A stretch of 64,000 nt of DNA from Bacteroidota bacterium (GCA_021780815.1 JAJXYC010000015.1:62001-126000), one strand, 5' to 3'; counted from the first letter of the stretch, positions 1 to 8,067 are shown. The notes: a model not told the origin generated them from the sequence alone. Numbers and translations are program-made.

Positions 1-1
1 T

Positions 2-562
2 TTTAATGATTTAGAAAGAGCAGCAGCATTTTTTATTTACAATCGGATTACATTTTCGGGCACAAGTTTAAGTGGTGGTTTTAGTGAACACGCTTTTATA
101 GGCCGCTTTACTGAAAGTAGCATTCAACGACTTAGTCAATTTGCAAAAATTATAAACGGTGCAACTATTACAAATCTTGATTACGAGGAATTGGTAAAAG
201 AAAAAGGTGAAAATGTATTTATTTTTCTTGACCCACCCTACTATTCAGCCACAAAATCTGCATTGTACGGGAAAAATGGGAATATGCACAAATCATTTGA
301 CCATATAAAATTTGCCGAAACAATGCGAAATTGCAAACATAAATGGCTAATTACTTATGACGACAGCAAATACATAAGAGATTTATTTTCTTATGCAAAT
401 ATAATCCCTTGGGACTTAACTTATGGAATGAGAAATGTAACAGATTGTTCAGACCAAAAAGGGAAAGAATTATTTATATCAAACTACTTAGAGTTTTTGC
501 CTAAAAACGAACAACTTACTTTGTTTGAGCCAAAAGTGAACTATGAAAGGGCAATCAAGTAA
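2..562 (+). CDS. D12-class N6-adenine DNA methyltransferase, 5' end cut by window edge
   Basis: The reading frame is open from base 2 to a TAA at 560-562, so only the C-terminal ~186 residues are in the window. The visible part has the family segment RAAAFFIYNRITFSG and, near visible residue 77, the catalytic motif LDPPYY of N6-adenine methylases. In the D12/Dam family this enzyme transfers a methyl group from S-adenosylmethionine to adenine in double-stranded DNA. A TTG at 191 could be misread as a start, but the upstream codons are clearly part of the same protein. No restriction enzyme is visible beside it, so it may be an orphan methylase or half of a system that continues to the left. 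A degenerate palindromic repeat follows, suggesting it was carried as a cassette. Confidence 0.88.
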   Translation, partial: FNDLERAAAFFIYNRITFSGTSLSGGFSEHAFIGRFTESSIQRLSQFAKIINGATITNLDYEELVKEKGENVFIFLDPPYYSATKSALYGKNGNMHKSFDHIKFAETMRNCKHKWLITYDDSKYIRDLFSYANIIPWDLTYGMRNVTDCSDQKGKELFISNYLEFLPKNEQLTLFEPKVNYERAIK

Positions 563-599
563 ATATGAATGGAAAATAACGAGAAAAAGAACAACGAAA

Positions 600-740
600 C
601 GGTAACAAAGACTATAAAAAATTGCCGAGTCAGTGCGGGTTTCAGCGTTTCTACATCTAATAAATTTTTGTGTAACTTGACAGTGGAGTGCTTCGCAATC
701 CCCGCCTTCGCCAATCGCCAAACCCTTATCTGCAACGTAG
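600..740. repeat. Degenerate attC-like palindromic repeat (R1)
   Basis: This stretch shares two blocks with the repeat at 7818-7937: ATAAAAAATTGCCG followed by CAGTGC, and TGTAACTTGACAGTG followed by GCTTCGCAATCCCC. The outer arms are poorly paired and I see no clean GTTRTRY core at its right end, so it looks decayed. It lies just after the stop of the D12 methylase, the position a cassette recombination site would have. Short open frames across it (569-778, 488-721) are repeat DNA, not genes. Confidence 0.55.
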
Positions 741-1000
741 GATTACCAATACTTAGAAACAAAATATTGATTGAATAATTAGAATTATTAAATTTGCACC
801 GAAAAAGTATAAATATAAATTGAAGCAAAATACATTGACATACATTTCATTATTCAGTGATACATAAATTGGTTGCTACGGAGCCAGATAATAAATTTTA
901 CTGCATGCAACGGTTGATATTTATCATCTACCCATCGGCTTTGATTACATTCAAGTTTGAGGTTTTACAGAATAATTTGTTGCAGTGATGTAAAATCGTT
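741..1000. other. Non-coding stretch left of the recombinase
   Basis: About 260 AT-rich bases between the degenerate repeat and the 3' end of the recombinase. I see no supportable gene, RNA or clear terminator. It contains the short string GCTACGGAGCC near 879-889, but I found no second copy in the window and cannot assign it. Confidence 0.4.
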
Positions 1001-1825
1001 TCAGAATGAATCGAAAGGATTTTTAATTTTCGAAATATTTGCATTCGAAATATGAGTATATATTTGAGTAGTTCGAATATCTTTATGACCTAAAATTTCT
1101 TGAATTATTCTTATATCTGTACCCTGCTCTACCAAATGTGTTGCAAAACTGTGGCGAAGAGAGTGAACAGTTATTTTCTTAGTAATTCCGCACTTTTGCA
1201 AAGCTTTCCTTAAAACGTTTTGTATGCTTTTAGATGAATACTCATCTTTGAACTGCCCTTGAAACATATGTTCTTTTGGATGGTATTGTTTGTAATAATC
1301 CCGTAATAATTCCAAAAGTTTTGCGGAAAGTTGTACATATCTATCCTTTTTCCCTTTGCCTTGCACTATTTTAATCAACATTCTTTTCGAATCAATATCT
1401 GCAATTTTTAAATTAATACATTCACTTATTCGTAATCCGCAGGAGTAAATCAACGAAATAATAGCTTTATGTTTAATGTTTTCAATAGAATCGATTACAT
1501 TCTTTACTTCTTGGATACTTAAAACGTTCGGCAGCTTTGATTTGCGTTTGATACCCTTAAGGTAATCATTGTTGAGTTTCTTACCAAGTACCAACTCTGA
1601 AAAAAGTTTAAGAGCAATTATAGAATTTTTTATATAACTATAGGACTTATCAAAAGTTTTCAATTGTTCAACATATTTAAAGAGTAAATCTTTATCGAGA
1701 TCAATCTCACGATAGTTCCATTTTCTAAATTGAATCAGTGCATTATTATAGTTGCTAATAGTACCTTCGCTATAGTTACGAATAATGAGGATTTTGCGAA
1801 ACAATAGAATTTGATCATCAATCAT
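1001..1825 (-). CDS. Tyrosine recombinase (integron-integrase-like position, XerC/D-like sequence)
   Basis: About 274 residues from the ATG at 1825; a longer TTG start at 1879 is possible, but it would run through the inverted core site at 1850-1859. An N-terminal SAM-like DNA-binding domain is followed by the catalytic domain with all expected residues: Arg in CGLRISE (R132), Lys in GKGKKDR, HSLRH (H221, R224), LGH (H247) and the nucleophile Tyr in IYTH (Y256). The enzyme breaks and rejoins DNA through a covalent Tyr intermediate. The ~40-residue insertion that marks true IntI (ALxxKYP...W region) is missing, so this is not a textbook integron integrase. Its position, divergent from a cassette array with palindromic sites, is that of intI. 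It could instead be an unrelated phage or Xer-like integrase. Confidence 0.9.
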   Translation of the reverse strand: MIDDQILLFRKILIIRNYSEGTISNYNNALIQFRKWNYREIDLDKDLLFKYVEQLKTFDKSYSYIKNSIIALKLFSELVLGKKLNNDYLKGIKRKSKLPNVLSIQEVKNVIDSIENIKHKAIISLIYSCGLRISECINLKIADIDSKRMLIKIVQGKGKKDRYVQLSAKLLELLRDYYKQYHPKEHMFQGQFKDEYSSKSIQNVLRKALQKCGITKKITVHSLRHSFATHLVEQGTDIRIIQEILGHKDIRTTQIYTHISNANISKIKNPFDSF

Positions 1826-1849
1826 TCTTGATACTCCGTATTTTTGCAG

Positions 1850-1924
1850 GTTATACGAAATAAACGATTTTTGTAACAATTAATTTTGTAATTTGATATT
1901 ATAAAATTATGTAATTCGTATAAC
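1850..1924. other. attI-like inverted core sites
   Basis: GTTATACGAA at 1850-1859 and its exact reverse complement TTCGTATAAC at 1915-1924 lie in the intergenic space between the recombinase start and the first cassette gene. GTTATAC fits the GTTRTRY pattern at the ends of the downstream palindromes. Two inverted core sites beside the recombinase are what a recombinase-binding primary insertion site would look like. The assignment is inference from position and sequence. Confidence 0.45.
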
Positions 1925-1970
1925 AACGAATTATGGCCAATTTAGAGAACGAAATACACAATAGGGAAAT

Positions 1971-3146
1971 ATGAACTTTGAATTAACACGTTTTATATAT
2001 CCATTAAAGGAAAAGATTAGTTACTCTAAAAATTTAAATCTTTATCTGGACAACCCAAGAACTCCTGATGAAATTGAGTTTTTTTCAAACTTATTGATTA
2101 AATCTTATGAAAATGAGAATAATTCAATAAGGTTGCCTATTGTGAGCGATGAAGACATAATCACTTTGTCTGAATTAGTAGAAATATTTAATGAGACATT
2201 TAGTTCGTTGGATGAATATTGCAAATCATTTTCAGAATTATATAAGAAGGATAATATATTTGAGTATATATCAAGAATGTTTGTGATCATTCGTTATGAG
2301 GATGAAGGAGAATATGAAAGAATCGCTCATGATTTAAAGGAAATCCGAAAAGATGGAACTTTAGCCCTAACAATACTTGATGACAAACATCCGATAATTC
2401 GAAATTCTGAAAATCTTAAACATTTTAGTTCCTTAATTTCTCTATTCATAAATACTGATGATAAAGAATATTTTGGAGGACATTTTTTATTAGATAAGAG
2501 TATTGAAGCTATTGGAAGAAATGGTTTTTGCAACGAGTTGAATAAAAATATCATGATGTGGGGGTTTGCAAATAATATTGCAAAAAAACATTTTGAGGAT
2601 AATAAGCTATTAGAAGAATGGAAATACGGAGATTGGAGATATTTTCCAAGCATTAAAACAAAATTAATTGAAACAACTTCCAAACTTGACATCCTTTTTG
2701 ATAAAGGATTTGGAGACAAACTCATTTACATTGCGAGAGTTCTGTATATCTCAAATGAAATCTTTGATGAAAAAATTCGGCTTCTAAATTTTGTCGGTCT
2801 TATTGAATTATTAGTAACCCACAATCCTGATTTTAACAGATATAACGTTGAGGACAGCATAAGTAAACAATTTGTATTAAAGACCTGTGTGTTAATTCAT
2901 CTTATTGAGCCAAAAGAAGATTTGGAGAAGTTGAAAAAGAGACTGAAAGTTATATATACACAACGTTCCAATGTTGCACATGGAAATTTTAAAGAACTAG
3001 AGAAATATGAGAAAGGTTTGTGTAAAAAAGAAGGAAATGAGGAATACTTTGATAGCTTACTGACAGACTCTTTATGGTATTTAAAATCAATATTGACATA
3101 TTGTTTAGATGATTTTGAATTTGTTGATTTTATGAAGAAAAATTAA
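1971..3146 (+). CDS. HEPN-domain protein, cassette gene 1
   Basis: A 391-residue soluble protein with no signal peptide. The first two thirds match nothing I recognise. The C-terminal helical part contains QRSNVAHG (R332 to H337), the R-x4-H motif of HEPN ribonuclease-fold domains, after a helix resembling the HEPN regions of ApeA-like and related defence proteins. HEPN domains often cleave RNA in toxin-antitoxin and phage-defence systems. No antitoxin is fused or adjacent. The gene starts 46 nt after the attI-like site and stops 8 nt before a palindromic repeat, so it occupies a whole cassette. RNase activity is inference from the motif. Confidence 0.75.
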   Translation: MNFELTRFIYPLKEKISYSKNLNLYLDNPRTPDEIEFFSNLLIKSYENENNSIRLPIVSDEDIITLSELVEIFNETFSSLDEYCKSFSELYKKDNIFEYISRMFVIIRYEDEGEYERIAHDLKEIRKDGTLALTILDDKHPIIRNSENLKHFSSLISLFINTDDKEYFGGHFLLDKSIEAIGRNGFCNELNKNIMMWGFANNIAKKHFEDNKLLEEWKYGDWRYFPSIKTKLIETTSKLDILFDKGFGDKLIYIARVLYISNEIFDEKIRLLNFVGLIELLVTHNPDFNRYNVEDSISKQFVLKTCVLIHLIEPKEDLEKLKKRLKVIYTQRSNVAHGNFKELEKYEKGLCKKEGNEEYFDSLLTDSLWYLKSILTYCLDDFEFVDFMKKN

Positions 3147-3153
3147 AAAAAGC

Positions 3154-3285
3154 CCATAACATTTTGTATAAGTAATGGCAGGCGATGTGGTAAATATCAA
3201 GGTTTGTAGCACGCTCAAACTGCGTAGCGGTTTGACAGGAAACTACCACGCAATCTGCCACTACTCATACAATTTACCGTTGTGT
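3154..3285. repeat. attC-like palindromic repeat (R2)
   Basis: A 132-bp imperfect palindrome. The left arm TTGTATAAGTAATGGCAG pairs with the right arm CTGCCACTACTCATACAA (revcomp TTGTATGAGTAGTGGCAG; 16 of 18 match). The outer cores are CCATAAC (3154-3160) and GTTGTGT (3279-3285). The interior has a second dyad, CAAACTGCG...CGGTTTG, which would give a branched hairpin. It begins 8 nt after the stop of the HEPN gene. Confidence 0.8.
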
Positions 3286-3353
3286 GCCATTAATGCAGAA
3301 GACTCGTGATTAATACATATGCCATTTTAAAATTAAAATAAATTTCAAACTAT

Positions 3354-4145
3354 ATGAAATTCTTTAACTTTAACCTTGAAAAACTATATTTCGACTGTAT
3401 TGACGAGGAAGGGAATTGTTTCATAATTTATTGGGCTAATCTTAAATTGTCCTATATAAAACTTATTTATTCAGGTTTAATATTTTCTAATTCTAAAGGA
3501 TTGTGTATAGAAAAATCTTCTTTAAAGAAAATACCAAAACCATTAGTATCGGACTTATTACAATTTAATAATCCTCGTCTAAAAATATTGGGGGACTGGA
3601 AAAGAATAGATGCTCCCATTTCAATATTATTGTACACTGATAAACAAGGAAGAGAATTGTTTTGGAATTGCCATCATCCTAAAACGTTTACAAACATTGT
3701 TTATAATAACAAAACATTTCGAGGCTTGGGATATGCCGAAACACTTTCGCTTCCAATTAAACCTTGGCAATTACCCATTGATGAACTCAGATGGGGACGT
3801 TTTTTATCTGAACGCTATACTATAATCTGGATTCATTGGAAAGGCAACAATCCGGTAAATAAAATTATATGTAACGGTACTATCTATGAAGATGCCATTT
3901 TTGAGGAAAATAGAGTCGTATTTGATAATGGATTGTCTATTTTAAATTTTCATAAAACTACCATAGTTCGAAAAGGAAAACTATCGAATGTTTTATCAAA
4001 GATGCCCTGGTTGAAAGTAATTTTCAATAGCAGAATTCTGAATACCATCGAAATTAAATACAAAGCCCAAACATCTTTTAGTAAAAATTTAATTACTTTA
4101 AATAAAGGATGGTCTCTATTTGAAATTGTAACTTGGATGAAATAA
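3354..4145 (+). CDS. Lipocalin/AttH-like hypothetical protein, cassette gene 2a
   Basis: A 263-residue soluble protein with many short beta-strand-like segments. The segment FRGLGYAETLSLPIKPW, then LRWGRF and a strand rich in aromatic residues, recalls the calycin-fold carotenoid 1,2-hydratase/AttH group (family GYxE and W-rich motifs), which act on hydrophobic substrates. I cannot assign a reaction. The next gene starts 11 nt after the stop, so the two are co-transcribed within one cassette. The neighbour is a lipid-enzyme-like membrane fusion, which suggests a shared lipid or isoprenoid substrate. The fold call is tentative; it could be a family specific to this group. Confidence 0.75.
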   Translation: MKFFNFNLEKLYFDCIDEEGNCFIIYWANLKLSYIKLIYSGLIFSNSKGLCIEKSSLKKIPKPLVSDLLQFNNPRLKILGDWKRIDAPISILLYTDKQGRELFWNCHHPKTFTNIVYNNKTFRGLGYAETLSLPIKPWQLPIDELRWGRFLSERYTIIWIHWKGNNPVNKIICNGTIYEDAIFEENRVVFDNGLSILNFHKTTIVRKGKLSNVLSKMPWLKVIFNSRILNTIEIKYKAQTSFSKNLITLNKGWSLFEIVTWMK

Positions 4146-4156
4146 AAGGTATGCGT

Positions 4157-6085
4157 ATGAAAACAATAATCGGGAAAATATTTTATGGATTTATTTTCAT
4201 TGTTATAATTCCTTCACTTCTGGTAATCTGGGCGCACTATACAGTATCGCAAATAAACTTACCCGTTCCGTCAAATGAAATTTTAAATTTCGTTGCTTTG
4301 GTTTTGGGGTTATTTTTTGTACTTGCAGGTATGCACAATTTATGGTTTTATGGTAAGGGATTGCCTATGAATGCATTTCCGCCTAAAAAATTTGTAACAA
4401 ATGGAGTGTATTCCATTACTAAAAATCCCATTTATTTTGGAACTGTTATTTTGAGCTTTAGTTTTTCTGCGATAATGCAATCATCTTCTGGATTCTGGAT
4501 GGTAAGTCCGTTGTTCACTTTAATGATTGTTTCTTATACTGTTGGCTTCGAAAACGAGCGAAATTTAAAAGTCTTTGGGCAGCAACACTACAGGCCGTTT
4601 TTGTCATTACCCAATTCTACAAACCAAGCTATAACGTTAAAAGATAAAATGGCAGCATTTATTCTTGCATACATGCCATGGCTTTTTATCTATGAAGCAT
4701 TTATTTTTGTTGATGTTCCTAAAGATGCCATTTATTCTAACCTTCCAATTGAATCGCAATTTCCAGTAATCCAAGTTTCAGCGATTTTCTATGTTTCAAC
4801 TTATTTATATGCAATACTAGTTCCATTCGTAATAACCTCCAAAAAGGTATTGCGCCAGTTCGAAATTGATGTATGGTTGGCCACTGCAATTTCGGCAATA
4901 ATATTTTTCACCGTACCTTTTGTCGTAAGACAGCCCCAATTTACACCTCATTCTATTCTTGGTCACATATTATTATTTGACCGTTCAAATGATGGAATTT
5001 GTGCAGCTTTTCCAGCTTTTCATGTAATATGGGCGTTCATAGCTGCACTTTATTTTTCTATTGCACTAAAGAAATTCAGATGGTTGTGGTATAGCTTAGC
5101 GGTTTTAATTTCCGTAAGTTGTATTTCTACTGGCAATCATTCTATAATTGATGTAGCTGGTGGAATTATTGTTTTTATAATTGTTGCCTCTAAAAAGCAG
5201 ATTTGGGATTTTATCCGTTACCAAACAGAGCATATTGCAAATAGCTGGAAAGAGTGGAGGTTTGGTTCAGTTCGAATAATAAATCATGGATTGTATGCTG
5301 GCGCAGCAGGTTTTGTTGGCACATTAATAATTGGCTCGTTTTTAGGAAGCCAATACGCCTATGCAGGTTTTATAATTGGATTATTTGGAATTGTTGGTGC
5401 AGCTCTTTGGGCTCAATTTATAGAAGGATCTCCTAAACTTCAGCGACCGTATGGGTACTATGGCAGTGTTGTTGGAGTAATTATAGGAAGTTCGCTAATC
5501 TTTATAATTTCTCAAATTGACTTTTTTGTTTTGCTTGCATCTTTTAGTATAGCTGCGCCATGGATTCAATTATTGGGACGTCTGCGGTGTTTGGTTCAAG
5601 GATGTTGTCACGGGAAACCTTCAAATAATGACTTAGGTATCCGCTTTACTCACCCATATTCGAGGGTAAATAAAATATCTGGGTTGCATGGGACTTCACT
5701 TCATCCAACTCAATTATATTCGATTGGTACCAATCTATTATCAGGACTAATTTTAATTAGGTTATACACTCTTAGCATGTCGGCAACTTTTATTATTGGC
5801 ATATATTTACTACTTAATGGACTTGGTCGTTTTGCAGAAGAATCGTATAGAGGAGAAGCTCAAACGCCCTATTGGGCAGGAATGCGAATTTACCAATGGA
5901 TAGCAATCATCAATATTGTTTTTGGATCTATTTTTACTTGTTTGCAATCTGTTTCTATCTTAATGTTCGATTTTAATATCCAGTCTCTTTGCTGGGCTAC
6001 AGCAATGGGAGTATTTGCAATTATTGCCTATGGGGTTGATTTTCCAAATTCAAATCGTCGTTTTGCTCGATTAACAAGTGGATAA
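4157..6085 (+). CDS. Three-domain membrane fusion: ICMT-like methyltransferase, PAP2-like, Lgt-like
   Basis: About 640 residues, largely transmembrane. Residues 1-155 look like an isoprenylcysteine/phospholipid methyltransferase, with GVYSITKNPIYFGT and, further on, FENERNLKVFGQQHYRPF. Residues ~160-380 look like a PAP2/inositolphosphotransferase domain: FPAFHVIW stands for the PSxH motif and STGNHSIIDVAGG for the HxxxD motif. Residues ~380-640 resemble prolipoprotein diacylglyceryl transferase: GRLRCLVQGCCHG, LHPTQLY, GRFAEESYRGE and a Q near the last helix. Asn in the canonical Lgt GRxGNF motif is Cys here, as in Lgt paralogues. Start chosen at the ATG at 4157 because AAAGG lies 7 nt upstream; ATG 4151 and TTG 4133 are in frame. 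The substrate is unknown; lipid head-group or lipoprotein modification is inference. Confidence 0.85.
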   Translation: MKTIIGKIFYGFIFIVIIPSLLVIWAHYTVSQINLPVPSNEILNFVALVLGLFFVLAGMHNLWFYGKGLPMNAFPPKKFVTNGVYSITKNPIYFGTVILSFSFSAIMQSSSGFWMVSPLFTLMIVSYTVGFENERNLKVFGQQHYRPFLSLPNSTNQAITLKDKMAAFILAYMPWLFIYEAFIFVDVPKDAIYSNLPIESQFPVIQVSAIFYVSTYLYAILVPFVITSKKVLRQFEIDVWLATAISAIIFFTVPFVVRQPQFTPHSILGHILLFDRSNDGICAAFPAFHVIWAFIAALYFSIALKKFRWLWYSLAVLISVSCISTGNHSIIDVAGGIIVFIIVASKKQIWDFIRYQTEHIANSWKEWRFGSVRIINHGLYAGAAGFVGTLIIGSFLGSQYAYAGFIIGLFGIVGAALWAQFIEGSPKLQRPYGYYGSVVGVIIGSSLIFIISQIDFFVLLASFSIAAPWIQLLGRLRCLVQGCCHGKPSNNDLGIRFTHPYSRVNKISGLHGTSLHPTQLYSIGTNLLSGLILIRLYTLSMSATFIIGIYLLLNGLGRFAEESYRGEAQTPYWAGMRIYQWIAIINIVFGSIFTCLQSVSILMFDFNIQSLCWATAMGVFAIIAYGVDFPNSNRRFARLTSG

Positions 6086-6102
6086 ATTATTAATATAACG
6101 GC

Positions 6103-6221
6103 ACACAACAAAGTGCAAGCAAAATTTTTTATATGGATTGTTTATTTGTTACATTTCACTAACGTTCAATGTAACTGGAAAAAAGGTATAAAAAACTTTC
6201 GCCTGCACTGAACCGTTGTGC
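6103..6221. repeat. attC-like palindromic repeat (R3)
   Basis: A 119-bp imperfect palindrome. GTGCAAGCAAAATTTTTTATA on the left pairs with TATAAAAAACTTTCGCCTGCAC on the right. The outer cores are ACACAAC (6103-6109, reverse of GTTGTGT) and GTTGTGC (6215-6221). It starts 18 nt after the stop of the fusion gene and ends 37 nt before the next start. An inner dyad GTTACATTT...AATGTAAC occupies the centre. Confidence 0.8.
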
Positions 6222-6258
6222 ACAATAGTGTGAAGACCCTACAAAATATTATACGATT

Positions 6259-7806
6259 ATGAAAATATGGGAAGACCAAATAATTGAAAGAGATAAAACA
6301 ATTGTAATTATTGGACCTAATGGTTCTGGTAAAACAAAATATGGTATTAAATTATCTCAATTGAATAACTGTGACCATATCGGTGCACTCAGAAATATTG
6401 CACTTCCTGAGAATCTGCCAATGAAACCATTTCAACAAGCAGAAACCGAGATTCGAGACATACTTAATCGAAAAAAACAAAGATATTGGGAACTTTCAAA
6501 TGAAATTGAAACTCTGTTTTCAAAATTGATGGCTGACGATTCAGCTTCTGCTACAAGATTTCGTGATTTATCTTATAAAGGTCAAAGACCAGATATTGAG
6601 AAAACAAAAATTATGGAATTGAAAGCCATGTGGGAAGAACTTTTTCCTGATAGACAGATAGGATTTGATGGATATGTACCTAAAGTTAAATCTGAGTACA
6701 TGGCAGGTAATGAATATGCTACAGGATTTATGAGCGATGGAGAAAGAGTTGCAATGTATTTAGCTGCACGAGTACTTGATTCAACAACTGATATAATTAT
6801 TATTGATGAACCTGAAATGCATTTTCATTCAAAATTAGCTGTACTGTTTTGGGATACATTAGAAAAACTTAGACCGTCGAAAAAGTTTGTTTATATAACT
6901 CATAATTTAGAGTTTGCTCTAAGTAGAGACAATCCAATTTTTTTAATTGTAAAACCAAATCAAAAGCCACAAATAATAGAAAAGGCATCAGATATACCAC
7001 AACAAATATCAATTGATTTGTTAGCAGCAGCTTCATTGTCAATATTTGCGAAAAGGATTGTTTTTTGTGAAGGGAATACAGAAAAAAGTAAGGATAATAA
7101 ACTATTAACAACATGGTTTAATGATAAAGATTCAGTCATTGTTCCTTTAAGTTCATGTAAAAATGTGATTGAAGCAGTATTAACATATAAGAAAACTGAT
7201 ATTATTCAAAACATAACAGTACTTGGAATAATTGACCAAGACTATACATCTACAAAAGCTTTAGATGCAATCAGAAACGAACTTTTCGTTTTACCATTCC
7301 ATGAAATAGAATCACTTATACTTCATGAAGATATCATTAGAGCTGTTCTTGAAAATATTGGAAAATCACCAGAAGAAATAATTTCAATAATAAAGGAAGT
7401 TAAAGAAAAAGCAAAACAGGTTTATTCGAAGGAATTAATAAACAATACAATAAGTGAGAGATTCAAAAAAGAAATAGAATTTCAAGTTAACTTTCAACTA
7501 AGGGGAATTAAATCAAATGTAGATGATGAAATTCAAAAAAACAGCTACAAAAACATTTTTTCAACCTTAGCCGAGAATGCTGAACAGCTTTATCACCAAT
7601 GCAATACGGAAGTTAATGAAGTGTTGACAAAGGATTATCAAGATATTTTAAAAATTTTACCAGGTAAACCATTGACAACTGTTTTGATTACGAAGTTGGG
7701 GATTAAAGCAGAAACGTATCTTGATATAGTTTGCAAACTTATTAAAGACAAAAATGAAATAGTGATTAAATGCCTTGAAAATTATTTACCTAAAAGGACA
7801 ATATAA
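6259..7806 (+). CDS. AAA ATPase-DUF4435 (Toprim-like) fusion, PARIS-like
   Basis: A 515-residue soluble protein. The N-terminal half is an ABC/SMC-type ATPase: Walker A GPNGSGKT (~residues 19-26), signature-like SDGERVAMYLAARVL (~160), Walker B IIIIDEPEMHFH (~180) and switch His in YITHN (~212). The C-terminal half starts near residue 268 with VFCEGNTEKS and continues to GIIDQDY, a Glu plus DxD pattern typical of Toprim/DUF4435 nucleases. In PARIS phage defence, AriA is such an ATPase and AriB a DUF4435 protein; here both sit in one chain. OLD-family nucleases share the general plan and are the main alternative. The gene fills a cassette alone, ending 12 nt before a palindromic repeat. Confidence 0.88.
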   Translation: MKIWEDQIIERDKTIVIIGPNGSGKTKYGIKLSQLNNCDHIGALRNIALPENLPMKPFQQAETEIRDILNRKKQRYWELSNEIETLFSKLMADDSASATRFRDLSYKGQRPDIEKTKIMELKAMWEELFPDRQIGFDGYVPKVKSEYMAGNEYATGFMSDGERVAMYLAARVLDSTTDIIIIDEPEMHFHSKLAVLFWDTLEKLRPSKKFVYITHNLEFALSRDNPIFLIVKPNQKPQIIEKASDIPQQISIDLLAAASLSIFAKRIVFCEGNTEKSKDNKLLTTWFNDKDSVIVPLSSCKNVIEAVLTYKKTDIIQNITVLGIIDQDYTSTKALDAIRNELFVLPFHEIESLILHEDIIRAVLENIGKSPEEIISIIKEVKEKAKQVYSKELINNTISERFKKEIEFQVNFQLRGIKSNVDDEIQKNSYKNIFSTLAENAEQLYHQCNTEVNEVLTKDYQDILKILPGKPLTTVLITKLGIKAETYLDIVCKLIKDKNEIVIKCLENYLPKRTI

Positions 7807-7817
7807 AAAACTACTGT

Positions 7818-7937
7818 GCACAACACGCGGTATAAAAAATTGCCGGCACAGTGCAGGTTTCAAGGTTTTCTGCCAGTTGTAACTTGACAGTGAATCGCTT
7901 CGCAATCCCCAACGATTTCATACCGCCACCGTTAGAC
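7818..7937. repeat. attC-like palindromic repeat (R4)
   Basis: A 120-bp imperfect palindrome. GCGGTATAAAAAATTG pairs with CAACGATTTCATACCGC. The outer cores are GCACAAC (7818-7824) and GTTAGAC (7931-7937); the latter is an exact match to the classical integron core GTTRRRY. Its interior is shared with the degenerate repeat at 600-740. It marks the right end of the array. Confidence 0.8.
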
Positions 7938-8067
7938 GCCAAGCATAAGGTGCGAAACAAAAATCAATTTTAATAAATCGTTTCAAATAATTATTCCCTC
8001 GTATGCTACTTCACTTTCCAATTCTTACATTATTTTCTTTTCATTGATTTCTATCTATTAAAGATTC

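Larger units (their letters stand above)
1001..7937 (+). mobile_element. Integron-like cassette array
   Basis: The layout is recombinase (leftward), inverted core pair, then three cassettes all read rightward: 1971-3146, 3354-6085 and 6259-7806. Each cassette's last stop codon is followed 8, 18 and 12 nt later by a 119-132 bp imperfect palindrome. The palindrome ends carry GTTGTGT, GTTGTGC and GTTAGAC on the right, and reverse-strand GTTATGG, GTTGTGT and GTTGTGC on the left. The last right core matches the classical GTTRRRY; the others differ by one base. Two cargo genes have defence-like domains. The right boundary is taken as the last core at 7931-7937, after which the chromosomal efflux operon begins. 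The left limit is uncertain because a methylase and a decayed repeat lie beyond the recombinase. Confidence 0.6.

Noticed and set aside
569-778. A 69-codon plus-strand frame after the methylase
   Set aside because: It lies within sequence shared with the palindromic repeat at 7818-7937, so it is repeat DNA rather than a gene.
1001-1825. Canonical integron integrase IntI
   Set aside because: The IntI-specific insertion is absent; the call was kept as integron-like.
2327-2725. 132-codon minus-strand frame
   Set aside because: It is antisense to the HEPN gene, has no domain, and the sense frame is clearly coding.
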